Positions 1 through 6,015 of a stretch of DNA of 6,547 nt are shown here, piece after piece. Every line of letters starts with the position of its first letter. Position 1 is the stretch's first letter. This DNA comes from an uncultured Oscillospiraceae bacterium. GTDB lineage: Bacteria; Bacillota_A; Clostridia; Oscillospirales; Oscillospiraceae. The stretch lies in contig CANRMG010000106.1 of NCBI GenBank assembly GCA_947631675.1, forward strand, positions 1 through 6,547, read 5' to 3'. The translations under genes and the position numbers were made by a program. A model generated the notes under the pieces. The model was given only the letters and a program-made list of their open reading frames with translations. It was not told the DNA's origin and made no database searches.

Positions 1-104
1 TGGTCCTCACCGGCGACATCATGACCATGCCCGGCCTGCCCAAGGTGCCCGCCGCAGAGAAGATCGACGTGGACGACAAGGGCGTCATCTCCGGCCTGTT
101 CTGA
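1..104 (+). CDS. fhs: Formate-tetrahydrofolate ligase, C-terminal fragment
   Basis: This is the 3' end of a gene whose start lies outside the window. The frame beginning at base 3 gives 33 residues and a TGA stop at 102-104. The fragment reads [17 protein letters not shown] near its start and ends in ISGLF. From family knowledge, this is the very conserved C-terminal tail of formate-tetrahydrofolate ligase (10-formyl-THF synthetase). That cytoplasmic enzyme joins formate to tetrahydrofolate using ATP and supplies one-carbon units for purine synthesis or, in acetogens, the methyl branch of the Wood-Ljungdahl pathway. No catalytic residue can be judged from this fragment. An intrinsic terminator follows 12 bases after the stop, so this is the last gene of its transcript. 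Identification is firm from the tail alone; the physiological role is not visible. Confidence 0.9.
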   Translation, partial: VLTGDIMTMPGLPKVPAAEKIDVDDKGVISGLF

Positions 105-116
105 TGAAATACAGCG

Positions 117-146
117 CGTCCCCCGCCTGCGGGCAGGGGACGTTTT
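117..146 (+). terminator. Intrinsic terminator downstream of fhs
   Basis: CGTCCCC (117-123) pairs with GGGGACG (136-142). After one mismatch the stem continues with GCC (125-127) against GGC (132-134), closing a TGCG tetraloop. The stem is followed directly by TTTT (143-146). The T-tract is short, but the position 12 bases after the fhs stop and just before a new promoter fits a terminator. Confidence 0.8.
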
Positions 147-148
147 CA

Positions 149-177
149 TGTACAGAAAGGCCGAGATATGCTATAAT
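149..177 (+). promoter_or_regulatory. Probable sigma-A promoter for the helicase operon
   Basis: A perfect -10 box TATAAT lies at 172-177 and is preceded by TG at 169-170, giving an extended -10 (TGCTATAAT). A 4-of-6 match to the -35 box, TGTACA (149-154), lies 17 bases upstream. Transcription should start near 184, leaving a leader of about 65-70 bases before the helicase ATG at 252. It sits immediately after the fhs terminator. Confidence 0.75.
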
Positions 178-192
178 CATCGGAGAATGTGC

Positions 193-220
193 TCTGCTGT
201 CCGGTCCTTGGGACAGCAGA
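193..220 (+). promoter_or_regulatory. Stem-loop in the 5' leader of the helicase mRNA
   Basis: TCTGCTGTCC (193-202) is perfectly complementary to GGACAGCAGA (211-220): a 10-bp stem with an 8-base loop, starting about 9 bases after the predicted transcription start. No T-tract follows, so it is not an intrinsic terminator. Bases 197-202 (CTGTCC) can alternatively pair with GGACAG at 243-248, next to the ribosome binding site. The pairing is seen in the sequence; a regulatory or mRNA-stabilising role is inference. Confidence 0.5.
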
Positions 221-235
221 TATGGATAATGGCGG

Positions 236-254
236 AAAGGGGGGACAGACCATG
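236..254 (+). promoter_or_regulatory. Ribosome binding site deciding the helicase start
   Basis: A purine-rich AAAGGGGGG run (236-244) lies 7 bases before the ATG at 252. The same frame is open from an ATG at 189, but that codon is only about five bases from the predicted transcription start, has no Shine-Dalgarno, and would add 21 residues unlike the helicase family. The start at 252 puts the Q motif (LNDAQ) at residues 5-9, as expected for PcrA/UvrD. Confidence 0.75.
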
Positions 255-2396
255 GACTATGCGTTGAACGACGCCCAGCGGGCGGCGGTGACGACCACGG
301 AAGGGTATGTGCGCGTCATCGCCGGGGCCGGCTCCGGCAAGACCCGGGCCCTGACACACCGCTTTGCCTATCTTGTGAACGACTTGGGCATCCTGCCGGG
401 GAACATCCTGTGCGTTACCTTTACCAACAAGGCCGCAAACGAGATGCGCCAGCGCATCCATAACCTGACCGGCGACAACGACACCGGCTATATCAACACC
501 TTCCACGGTTTCTGTGTCTCCGTTCTGCAGGAGGACAGCTTTGCCGTCCAGTACCCCAAAAGCTTTCTCGTGCTGGACAATTCTGACATCGATTCGATGC
601 TCCGTATCATCTACGAGGAGCGGGGCCTGACCCTGCGGGATATGACCTTCGCCGCCGCCCGGGATATGATCGAGATCGAAAAGCTTTTCAAGCGGCCGGA
701 GTACTATCTGGACATGATCGCCATGGACCTGGACGGCCTGCGGGAGAAGTACGAAAAGGCAGTGTCCGCCCGGGACATCATCTTCTACGGCTACCTCTAC
801 CAGGAGAAGAAGTGCTTTGGCTTGGACTACAACGACCTCATCAAATTCACCCTCTACATATTCAAACAGCACGGGGATATCCGGCTCAAGTGGCAAAAGC
901 GGCTGGAATACATCATGATCGACGAATTTCAGGACATCGACACGCTCCAGTATGAGCTGATGGAGGCCCTGTGCGGCTACCACAAAAACCTCTTCATCGT
1001 GGGCGACCCGGACCAGACAATCTATACCTGGCGGGGCGCGGACGTGAAATTCCTGCTGGACTTCGACAGGCGCTTTCCCGGCACGAAGACCATCATGATG
1101 ATGGAAAACTACCGCTCCACGCCCCAGATCCTGGCGGCGGCCAACTCCCTCATTGACAAGAACCATACCCGCATCAAGAAGGACCTGATACCGCAGCTTC
1201 CGGCGGGGGAGAGCGTCCTCTGCCACCACGCAAAGACCGCCGAGGCGGAGGCGGAGTGGATAGCCCTGCAATTGCAGCAGATGCACGACCAGGGGGTGCC
1301 CTACAAGGACATGACCATCCTCTACCGGGCCCACTACGTGACCCGGTCGGTGGAAGAGGTGCTTTTAAAGCGCAAGGTGCCCTATACCATCTACAGCGGC
1401 GTGCAGTTTTTTGCCCGCATGGAGATAAAGGACGCCCTCAGCTATCTGCGCATGATCGCCTATAAGGACGACCTGTCCTTCCGCCGCGTCGTGAACAGCC
1501 CCAAGCGGAACATGGGCCGGCGGCGGATGGAGTACCTGGAAAAGGCGGCGGAGAGGCTGGGCTGCTCCCTCTACGGTGCCCTGACCCGCTCCCTGGAAGA
1601 CGACATCTTCAAGGGCACGAAGGCGGCGTCCTTTGTAAGTCTCATCGAGCGCTACGCCGCGGATTACGCTCAGCGGCCGGTGAGCGAGGTGCTGTCTGCC
1701 ATCCTGAACGAGAGCGGCTATGAGGAGGCACTGCGCACCGAGGGCAGCCAGGAGCGGCTGGATAACCTGGCGGAGCTGAAGCAGGCGGTGTATGAGTACG
1801 AGACCACCTGCGGGGAGGAGGCCACGCTGGAGCACTACTTAAACCATGTGGCCCTCTTTACCAATGCCGACGCCGCGGAGCCGGGGGACAAGGTGAAGCT
1901 CATGACCGTCCACGCGGCCAAGGGCCTGGAATTTCCCTATGTGTTCCTGTGTGGCATGAACGAGGGCATATTCCCCTCCCGCAGGACCCGGACCCTGCCG
2001 GCCATGGAGGAGGAGCGGAGACTTGCTTTTGTGGCTATGACACGGGCGGAAAAGCGCCTTTTTCTCACCGAGGCGGAGGGGCGCAACACCGACGGTTCGC
2101 CCCGGTATCCCTCCCGGTTCATCCTGGACATCGACCCGGCGTGCATGGAATATACCGCGCCTCCCCGGGAGGAACTGATCGCGGACGCCCGGGAGTATAT
2201 CGCCGTGACGGAAAAGTACCTGCCGGAGAACATGGATGGGCAGACCTTTGCCGTGGGGGACAGGGTGGCCCACGACATCCTGGGGCCCGGGACCGTGACG
2301 GATGTGGACACGGAAAAGGGCGCCCACATCGTACGCTTTGACGGCATGGACACGCCCCGGGCCATCTCCTTCCGGGCGAAGCTGAGGAAGCTGTGA
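252..2396 (+). CDS. pcrA: PcrA/UvrD-type superfamily 1A DNA helicase
   Basis: This 714-residue protein is close in length to PcrA (about 720-750). From family knowledge, PcrA is an ATP-driven 3'-5' helicase that unwinds DNA in nucleotide-excision and mismatch repair, displaces recombinase and clears replication-transcription conflicts. Visible motifs in order: Q motif LNDAQ (5-9), Walker A AGAGSGKT (24-31, K30), Ia VTFTNKAANEM, Walker B DEFQD (224-228), III GDPDQTIYTWRG (251-262), IV ENYRS, IVa FFARMEIKDALSYLR with VNSPKR, V VHAAKGLEF (553-561), and VI VAMTRAEKR (594-602) with the arginine finger R598. Residues 666-714 (FAVGDRVAHDILGPGTV onward) match the Tudor-like C-terminal domain of PcrA, which binds RNA polymerase. 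All catalytic residues look intact. Motif VI has VAMTRA where PcrA usually has VGITRA, a mild variation. It is the first gene of a cluster with its own promoter and leader hairpin. A second UvrD-like paralogue cannot be excluded. Confidence 0.92.
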   Translation: MDYALNDAQRAAVTTTEGYVRVIAGAGSGKTRALTHRFAYLVNDLGILPGNILCVTFTNKAANEMRQRIHNLTGDNDTGYINTFHGFCVSVLQEDSFAVQYPKSFLVLDNSDIDSMLRIIYEERGLTLRDMTFAAARDMIEIEKLFKRPEYYLDMIAMDLDGLREKYEKAVSARDIIFYGYLYQEKKCFGLDYNDLIKFTLYIFKQHGDIRLKWQKRLEYIMIDEFQDIDTLQYELMEALCGYHKNLFIVGDPDQTIYTWRGADVKFLLDFDRRFPGTKTIMMMENYRSTPQILAAANSLIDKNHTRIKKDLIPQLPAGESVLCHHAKTAEAEAEWIALQLQQMHDQGVPYKDMTILYRAHYVTRSVEEVLLKRKVPYTIYSGVQFFARMEIKDALSYLRMIAYKDDLSFRRVVNSPKRNMGRRRMEYLEKAAERLGCSLYGALTRSLEDDIFKGTKAASFVSLIERYAADYAQRPVSEVLSAILNESGYEEALRTEGSQERLDNLAELKQAVYEYETTCGEEATLEHYLNHVALFTNADAAEPGDKVKLMTVHAAKGLEFPYVFLCGMNEGIFPSRRTRTLPAMEEERRLAFVAMTRAEKRLFLTEAEGRNTDGSPRYPSRFILDIDPACMEYTAPPREELIADAREYIAVTEKYLPENMDGQTFAVGDRVAHDILGPGTVTDVDTEKGAHIVRFDGMDTPRAISFRAKLRKL

Positions 2397-2409
2397 GAGG
2401 CGTTCTATG
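2395..2409 (+). promoter_or_regulatory. Shine-Dalgarno of the methyltransferase, overlapping the helicase stop
   Basis: GAGAGG (2395-2400) shares two bases with the TGA stop of the helicase gene (2394-2396) and lies 6 bases before the ATG at 2407. Ribosomes ending on the helicase would sit on this site, which suggests translational coupling and confirms the ATG at 2407 as the start. Confidence 0.7.
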
Positions 2410-3222
2410 GGCAAGATCATCGAGATAACGGATATTTCGGCGCCGGAGCTGGACATGTTCGCCCGGCTGACGGAGGCACAGCTCAGAAACCGGCTGGAGC
2501 CGGAAAAGGGTGTGTTCATCTGCGAGAGCGCCAAGGCCATCCGGGTGGCGCTGTCTGTTGGCTGTGCGCCTAAGGCGCTCTTGATGGAGCGGCGTCACCT
2601 CAATGGCCAGGGGGCGGCGCTCATGGCGCTGTGCCCGGACGCCCCGGTATACACGGCGGACAGGGCGGTGCTGGAAAAGCTCACGGGCTACACCGTGAAC
2701 CGGGGCATCCTCTGCGCCATGGCCCGGCCCGCGCCCAGGACGGTGGAGGAGATCTGCGCCGACACAAGGCGGGTGGCCGTGCTGGAGGACATCACGGACA
2801 GTACCAATGTGGGCGCGGTGTTTCGCTCCGCGGCGGCCCTGGGCATGGACGGGGTGCTGCTGACGGAAAGCTGCTGTGACCCTTTAAACAGGCGAGCGGT
2901 GCGGGTGAGCATGGGCACAGTGCTGCAAGTGCCCTGGGCCTACATAGAGAGCTGGCCAGATGTTGGGATGGCCCGGCTGCACGAGCTGGGCTTTAAGACG
3001 GCGGCCATGGCACTGAGCGATGACTCGGTGGCTATAGACGATCCCGCGCTGAAGGCAGAGCCCCGCCTCGCCGTTGTGCTGGGAACGGAGGGGGATGGGC
3101 TCAAGGACAAGACCGTTGCGGCCTGCGACTACACTGTACGCATCCCTATGGCTCATGGGGTTGATTCCCTGAACGTGGCCGCCGCCGGGGCGGTGGCCTT
3201 CTGGGAGCTGCGGGCGCGCTGA
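2407..3222 (+). CDS. TrmH/SpoU-family (SPOUT) RNA methyltransferase
   Basis: The protein has 271 residues, typical of TrmH-family enzymes with an N-terminal substrate-binding domain. From family knowledge, these proteins transfer a methyl group from S-adenosylmethionine to a ribose 2'-OH in rRNA or tRNA, as dimers with a knotted cofactor site. All three SpoU motifs are visible: motif 1 DSTNVGAVFRSAAALG (131-146, N134 and the catalytic-type R140), motif 2 LGTEGDGL (225-232, E228) and motif 3 IPMAHGVDSLNVAAAGAV (246-263, S254/N256). The first ~100 residues resemble the L30e-like SpoU substrate-binding domain (GVFICESAKAIRVAL). It starts 10 bases after the helicase stop, with its ribosome binding site overlapping that stop, so the two are co-transcribed. 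The exact RNA target cannot be told from sequence; RlmB-, TrmH- and TsnR-like activities share these motifs. I therefore give no gene symbol. Confidence 0.9.
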   Translation: MGKIIEITDISAPELDMFARLTEAQLRNRLEPEKGVFICESAKAIRVALSVGCAPKALLMERRHLNGQGAALMALCPDAPVYTADRAVLEKLTGYTVNRGILCAMARPAPRTVEEICADTRRVAVLEDITDSTNVGAVFRSAAALGMDGVLLTESCCDPLNRRAVRVSMGTVLQVPWAYIESWPDVGMARLHELGFKTAAMALSDDSVAIDDPALKAEPRLAVVLGTEGDGLKDKTVAACDYTVRIPMAHGVDSLNVAAAGAVAFWELRAR

Positions 3223-3234
3223 GAATAGGAAAGA

Positions 3235-3257
3235 CCGCCGCGCAATGGACGCGGCGG
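3235..3257 (+). other. GC-rich hairpin before the SGNH hydrolase gene
   Basis: CCGCCGCG (3235-3242) pairs perfectly with CGCGGCGG (3250-3257) around a 7-base loop. No T-tract follows, so it is not a standard terminator. Its last two G residues run into the ribosome binding site GGGGGAGGG (3256-3264). It could be a partial terminator, an RNA-processing or stability element, or a modulator of translation of the next gene. The structure is seen; the function is unknown. Confidence 0.5.
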
Positions 3258-3269
3258 GGGAGGGCATAT

Positions 3270-3971
3270 ATGGAGACGAAAAAGAAGATCGCCCGAGCGG
3301 CCGGGGTCATCGGCGGTCTCGCGGCGGCGGCCGGGGTGCTGCTGGGTATAGGCGCGGCAGTGGATGCCAGGGAGCAGGGCCGCAGCATCCGCCAGACCCT
3401 GTTCGGCGCGGCCAGCTTTGACCAGTGGGAGGGGAAGGCGGTGTTCTTCGGCGACAGCATCACCGACTACTGCGACCTGAAGGTATACTATCCCGGGCTG
3501 AACGCTGTGAACGCAGGGGTGTCCGGGGATACCACGGGCATGATGCTGGAGCGCATAGAGCGGTCCGTATACAGCCAGGAGCCGGACATCGTCGTGTTCC
3601 TGGGGGGCGTCAACGACATCCTCTCGGGCTATGACGACGAGGTCACCATTGCGAACCTCCGTTCGATCCTGGAGGGCCTGCGCACGAATCTGCCCAAGGC
3701 GGAGGTGCTGGTCCAGTCCATCTATCCGGTGGGACAGTTCGGCATGGGCTTCAACGACCGCATCCGCGCCGTCAACGCCCGGCTGCAGGATATGGCCAAC
3801 GAGCTGGGTTGCCGGTATGTGAACGTGTATGACGCGATGGCAAAGGACGGCGTTCTGGACCCGCAGTATTCCTACGACGGGCTGCACCCCAACGAAGAGG
3901 GCTACGCCGCCGCCTGCCCGGTCATCGCAGCGGAGCTGAAGGAGATCATAGGGAAGGGGCTCTTGAGCTGA
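3270..3971 (+). CDS. Membrane-anchored SGNH/GDSL-family hydrolase
   Basis: This 233-residue protein carries the four SGNH blocks. Block I is FFGDSIT (nucleophile S63), block II NAGVSGDTT (81-89, oxyanion G86), block III GGVND (112-116, N115) and block V DGLHPN (203-208, catalytic D203 and H206). Family members hydrolyse esters: lipases, acyl-CoA thioesterases, carbohydrate acetyl-esterases and peptidoglycan or exopolysaccharide O-deacetylases. The N-terminus is KKK followed by about 22 hydrophobic residues (roughly 10-32, rich in A, G and L). No obvious AXA cleavage site or lipobox is present, so I infer a membrane anchor with the catalytic domain outside the cell. A strong AGGG-containing ribosome binding site (3256-3264) lies 5 bases before the ATG. 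There is no promoter in the 47-base gap, so it is probably read from the helicase promoter. The substrate is unknown; a cell-wall or glycan acetyl group is a guess. Confidence 0.88.
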   Translation: METKKKIARAAGVIGGLAAAAGVLLGIGAAVDAREQGRSIRQTLFGAASFDQWEGKAVFFGDSITDYCDLKVYYPGLNAVNAGVSGDTTGMMLERIERSVYSQEPDIVVFLGGVNDILSGYDDEVTIANLRSILEGLRTNLPKAEVLVQSIYPVGQFGMGFNDRIRAVNARLQDMANELGCRYVNVYDAMAKDGVLDPQYSYDGLHPNEEGYAAACPVIAAELKEIIGKGLLS

Positions 3972-3972
3972 C

Positions 3973-5583
3973 TCACTCCACGATCTCGTTCTGGTCCCGG
4001 CCCATCATGTGCATATACTCGTCGTAGGTGCACATCTTGTCGATGCAACCGTCCTCGGTGAGCTCGATGATGCGGTTGGCCACGGTCTGGGTCAGCTGGT
4101 GGTCGTGGCTGTAGAAGAGGATGTTGTGGGGAAAGGCGGACATGCCGTTGTTGAGGGCGGCGATGCTCTCCAGGTCCAGATGGTTGGTGGGCTGGTCGAA
4201 CATGAGCACGTTGGCCCCCTCCAGCATGGTCTTGGAGATCATGCAGCGCATCTTCTCGCCGCCGGACAGGACGGACACCTTCTTGTATACGTCGTCGCCG
4301 GAGAAGAGCATCCGGCCCAGGAACGTGCGCAGGTAGCTCTCCCGCTTGTCGGCGGAGAACTGGCGCATCCAGTCCATGAGCTCCAGGTCGCAGCCGTCGA
4401 AGTAGGGACCGAAGTCCCGGGGAAAGTAACTCTGTGTGGTGGATACGCCCCACTTGATCTCCCCCTCGTCGGGCTCCAATTCGCCGGCAAGGAGCTGGAA
4501 CAGGCAGGTGATGGCGTTCTCATTGGCGCCGATGATGGCGATCTTGTCCTCCTTGCCCATGATGAAGGAGACGTTGTTGATGAGCTTGACGCCGTCCACG
4601 GTCTTGGAGAGGTTCGTCACGAAGAGCCGGTCCTTACCCGGCTCCCGCTCCGCCTTGAACCCCACCCAGGGATAGCGGCGGGAGGAGGCGGGCATCTGCT
4701 CCACGGTGATCTTGTCCAGGAGCTTGCGGCGGCTGGTCGCTTGGCGGGATTTGGACTTGTTGGCGGAGAAGCGGGCGATAAAGCTCTGCAGCTCCGCTAT
4801 TTTCTGTTCCGCCTTCTTGTTCTGGTCCTTGATGAGCTTTTGCATCAGCTGGCTGGACTCGTACCAGAAGTCGTAGTTGCCCACGTACATGCGTATCTTG
4901 CCATAATCGATGTCCACGATGTGGGTGCAGATATTGTTGAGGAAGTACCTATCGTGGCTCACCACCAGGACTGTGCCCTCATAATCCATGAGAAAGTCCT
5001 CCAGCCACACGGTGGAGGCCAGGTCCAGGTTGTTGGTGGGCTCGTCCAAAAGAATGATGTCCGGGTGACCGAAGAGGGCCTGGGCCAGCAGGACCTTCAC
5101 TTTCTGCCGGCCCTCCAGCTCGGTCATCTGTTTTTGGTGCAGCGCCACGGGGATGCCCAAGCCCTGCAGGAGCCTGCCCGCGTCGGATTCGGCCTCCCAG
5201 CCGCCCAGTTCGGCATATTCCTCCTCCAGCTCCGCTGCCCGGATGCCGTCGGCGTCGGAAAAGTCCGGCTTGTCGTATATAGCGTCCTTTTCCTTCCCGC
5301 ACTCATAGAGTCGGGGATTGCCCATGATGACCGTCTCCAGCACGGCGTAGTCGTCGAACATGGTCTGGTCCTGGCGCAGCACACTCATGCGGCACTTGGG
5401 ATCTATATAGATATGCCCCTTGGTGGGCTCCTCTGCGCCGGACAGGAGCTTCAAAAAGGTGGATTTGCCCGCGCCGTTGGCGCCGATGATGCCGTAGCAG
5501 TTGCCGGTGGTGAACTGCAGGTCCGCGCCGGAGAAAAGGACCTGGCTTCCGTATTGCAGGGAAAGATTTTCAACGGTGATCAT
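3973..5583 (-). CDS. ykpA: ABC-F ATPase of the YkpA/YbiT type
   Basis: This 536-residue protein has two ABC ATPase domains and no membrane segment. ABC-F proteins bind the ribosomal E site and act on stalled or initiating ribosomes; YkpA/YbiT is a widespread housekeeping branch, not a known resistance group. Domain 1 has Walker A GANGAGKS (34-41, K40), a divergent signature LEGRQ (156-160) and Walker B LLDEPTNNLD with D180 and catalytic E181, then SHDR. The charged linker (about 240-300; SFIARFSANKSKSRQATSR) is the P-site tRNA-interaction region and closely matches this subfamily. Domain 2 has an intact signature LSGGEK (439-444), but its Walker A reads GANENAIT (352-359) with I358 for lysine, its Walker B reads FDQPTNHLD with Q464 for the catalytic glutamate, and its switch reads SHDH. 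One composite ATP site should therefore work and the other should not. From memory, loss of the domain 2 Walker A lysine is usual in YkpA. GGAGG lies 7 bases before the ATG. Confidence 0.9.
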   Translation of the reverse strand: MITVENLSLQYGSQVLFSGADLQFTTGNCYGIIGANGAGKSTFLKLLSGAEEPTKGHIYIDPKCRMSVLRQDQTMFDDYAVLETVIMGNPRLYECGKEKDAIYDKPDFSDADGIRAAELEEEYAELGGWEAESDAGRLLQGLGIPVALHQKQMTELEGRQKVKVLLAQALFGHPDIILLDEPTNNLDLASTVWLEDFLMDYEGTVLVVSHDRYFLNNICTHIVDIDYGKIRMYVGNYDFWYESSQLMQKLIKDQNKKAEQKIAELQSFIARFSANKSKSRQATSRRKLLDKITVEQMPASSRRYPWVGFKAEREPGKDRLFVTNLSKTVDGVKLINNVSFIMGKEDKIAIIGANENAITCLFQLLAGELEPDEGEIKWGVSTTQSYFPRDFGPYFDGCDLELMDWMRQFSADKRESYLRTFLGRMLFSGDDVYKKVSVLSGGEKMRCMISKTMLEGANVLMFDQPTNHLDLESIAALNNGMSAFPHNILFYSHDHQLTQTVANRIIELTEDGCIDKMCTYDEYMHMMGRDQNEIVE

Positions 5584-5616
5584 ATGTCATCCTCCCGGGG
5601 AAATAATCTTTGGCCT

Positions 5617-5625
5617 ATATTACCA
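5617..5625 (-). promoter_or_regulatory. Possible extended -10 promoter of the ABC-F gene
   Basis: On the minus strand, TGGTAATAT (5625 down to 5617) fits an extended -10 element. Transcription would start near 5610, giving a short leader of about 27 bases with GGAGG at 5595-5591. No good -35 box lies at 16-18 bases (TGTGCG at 17), so strength would depend on the TG extension. A weaker alternative is TTTCCA (5658-5653) with GATAAA (5635-5630), 17 bases apart. Confidence 0.4.
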
Positions 5626-5685
5626 TACTTTTATCCCCACGCACAGGCCCGATGGAAAAATTCTCCCTTATGACGGCGATTTCAA

Positions 5686-5714
5686 TTGACAGCCGGACGT
5701 TTATGTGCTAATAT
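5686..5714 (+). promoter_or_regulatory. Strong sigma-A promoter of the tRNA-Ser operon
   Basis: A perfect -35 box TTGACA (5686-5691) is separated by 17 bases from TAATAT (5709-5714), which is preceded by TG (5706-5707) as an extended -10. Transcription would start around 5721, only about six bases before the first tRNA. Such a near-consensus promoter fits a stable-RNA operon. Confidence 0.85.
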
Positions 5715-5726
5715 GTTCGGGCATGC

Positions 5727-5815
5727 GGAGAGATGTCCGAGTGGTTTATGGAGCTGGTCTTGAAAACCAGTGACTCCGCAAGGGGCCGGGGGTTCGAATC
5801 CCTCTCTCTCCGCCA
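5727..5815 (+). tRNA. tRNA-Ser (anticodon UGA)
   Basis: The acceptor GGAGAGA (5727-5733) pairs with TCTCTCC (5805-5811), followed by discriminator G and encoded CCA (5813-5815). The anticodon stem CTGGT/ACCAG (5754-5758 and 5766-5770) encloses loop CTTGAAA with anticodon TGA at 5761-5763. The long variable arm (CTCC-GCAA-GGGG, 5774-5785) is the class II mark of serine tRNAs. The T-arm loop is TTCGAAT (5793-5799). It decodes UCA and, by wobble, other UCN codons. All stems are complete apart from G-U pairs, so the gene should be functional. Confidence 0.97.
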
Positions 5816-5863
5816 TTTTACCGATTTGCGGAGCCGGTTCCGCTCAATATATTTTTTCGGCTT
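5816..5863 (+). other. Spacer between the two tRNA-Ser genes
   Basis: This 48-base AT-richer spacer holds a small hairpin, GCGGA (5828-5832) with TCCGC (5839-5843), and a separate run of six T (5852-5857) eight bases beyond it. The gap between stem and T-run makes it a poor terminator. I see no -35/-10 pair here, so the second tRNA is most likely co-transcribed and released by processing. Confidence 0.4.
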
Positions 5864-5955
5864 GGAGAAGTACCCAAGAGGCCGAAGGGGCTCCCCTGCT
5901 AAGGGAGTAGTGCGTGATGAGCGCAGCGCGGGTTCAAATCCCGCCTTCTCCGCCA
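5864..5955 (+). tRNA. tRNA-Ser (anticodon GCU)
   Basis: The acceptor GGAGAAG (5864-5870) pairs with CTTCTCC (5945-5951), followed by discriminator G and encoded CCA (5953-5955). The anticodon stem CTCCC/GGGAG (5891-5895 and 5903-5907) encloses loop CTGCTAA with anticodon GCT at 5898-5900. The long variable arm has stem TGCG/CGCA (5911-5914 and 5922-5925). The T-arm is GCGGG/CCCGC around TTCAAAT (5933-5939). It decodes the AGU/AGC serine codons and complements the UGA tRNA just upstream. Confidence 0.97.
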
Positions 5956-5956
5956 C

Positions 5957-5997
5957 GGCGTCGGAGCAAAGTCCGCTTTGCTCCGACGCCTCTCTTT
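5957..5997 (+). terminator. Intrinsic terminator of the tRNA-Ser operon
   Basis: GGCGTCGGAGCAAAG (5957-5971) and CTTTGCTCCGACGCC (5976-5990) form a perfect 15-bp stem closed by a TCCG tetraloop, followed by TCTCTTT (5991-5997). It starts two bases after the CCA end of the GCU tRNA. Stem length and position make a terminator very likely, although the T-tract is interrupted by C residues. Confidence 0.88.
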
Positions 5998-6015
5998 AAG
6001 TGGAGGGATGTGGCT

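Noticed and set aside
189..251. Upstream in-frame ATG at 189 as the helicase start
   Set aside because: It is about five bases from the predicted transcription start, has no ribosome binding site, and would add 21 residues that contain the leader hairpin and do not match the family.
177..1334. A 385-codon minus-strand open frame opposite the helicase, and similar ones at 1365-1835 and 1839-2540
   Set aside because: These lie opposite conserved helicase motifs and are explained by codon bias of the real gene. None shows a ribosome binding site or domain.
4009..5673. A 554-codon open frame on the plus strand opposite the whole ABC-F gene
   Set aside because: It is the exact antisense of a strongly supported ABC-F gene. 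It has a low-complexity, V/H/L/G-rich translation typical of the complement of GC-rich codons, no Shine-Dalgarno, and no recognisable domain.
5584..5685. Leader-peptide attenuator or riboswitch upstream of the ABC-F gene
   Set aside because: The predicted leader is only about 27-40 bases. It contains no hairpin with T-tract and no meaningful upstream open frame, unlike antibiotic-induced ABC-F genes.
5727..5997. tRNA-Ser genes as an integration site for a mobile element
   Set aside because: Serine tRNAs are common attachment sites, but no integrase, no direct repeat of a tRNA 3' end and no change in composition is visible in the window.
5708..5999. Open frames across the tRNA pair on both strands (for example one containing ERDSNPRPLAE and AGFEPALRSS)
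   Set aside because: These peptides are translations of serine tRNA sequences, a well-known source of false protein annotations. Both tRNAs fold completely.
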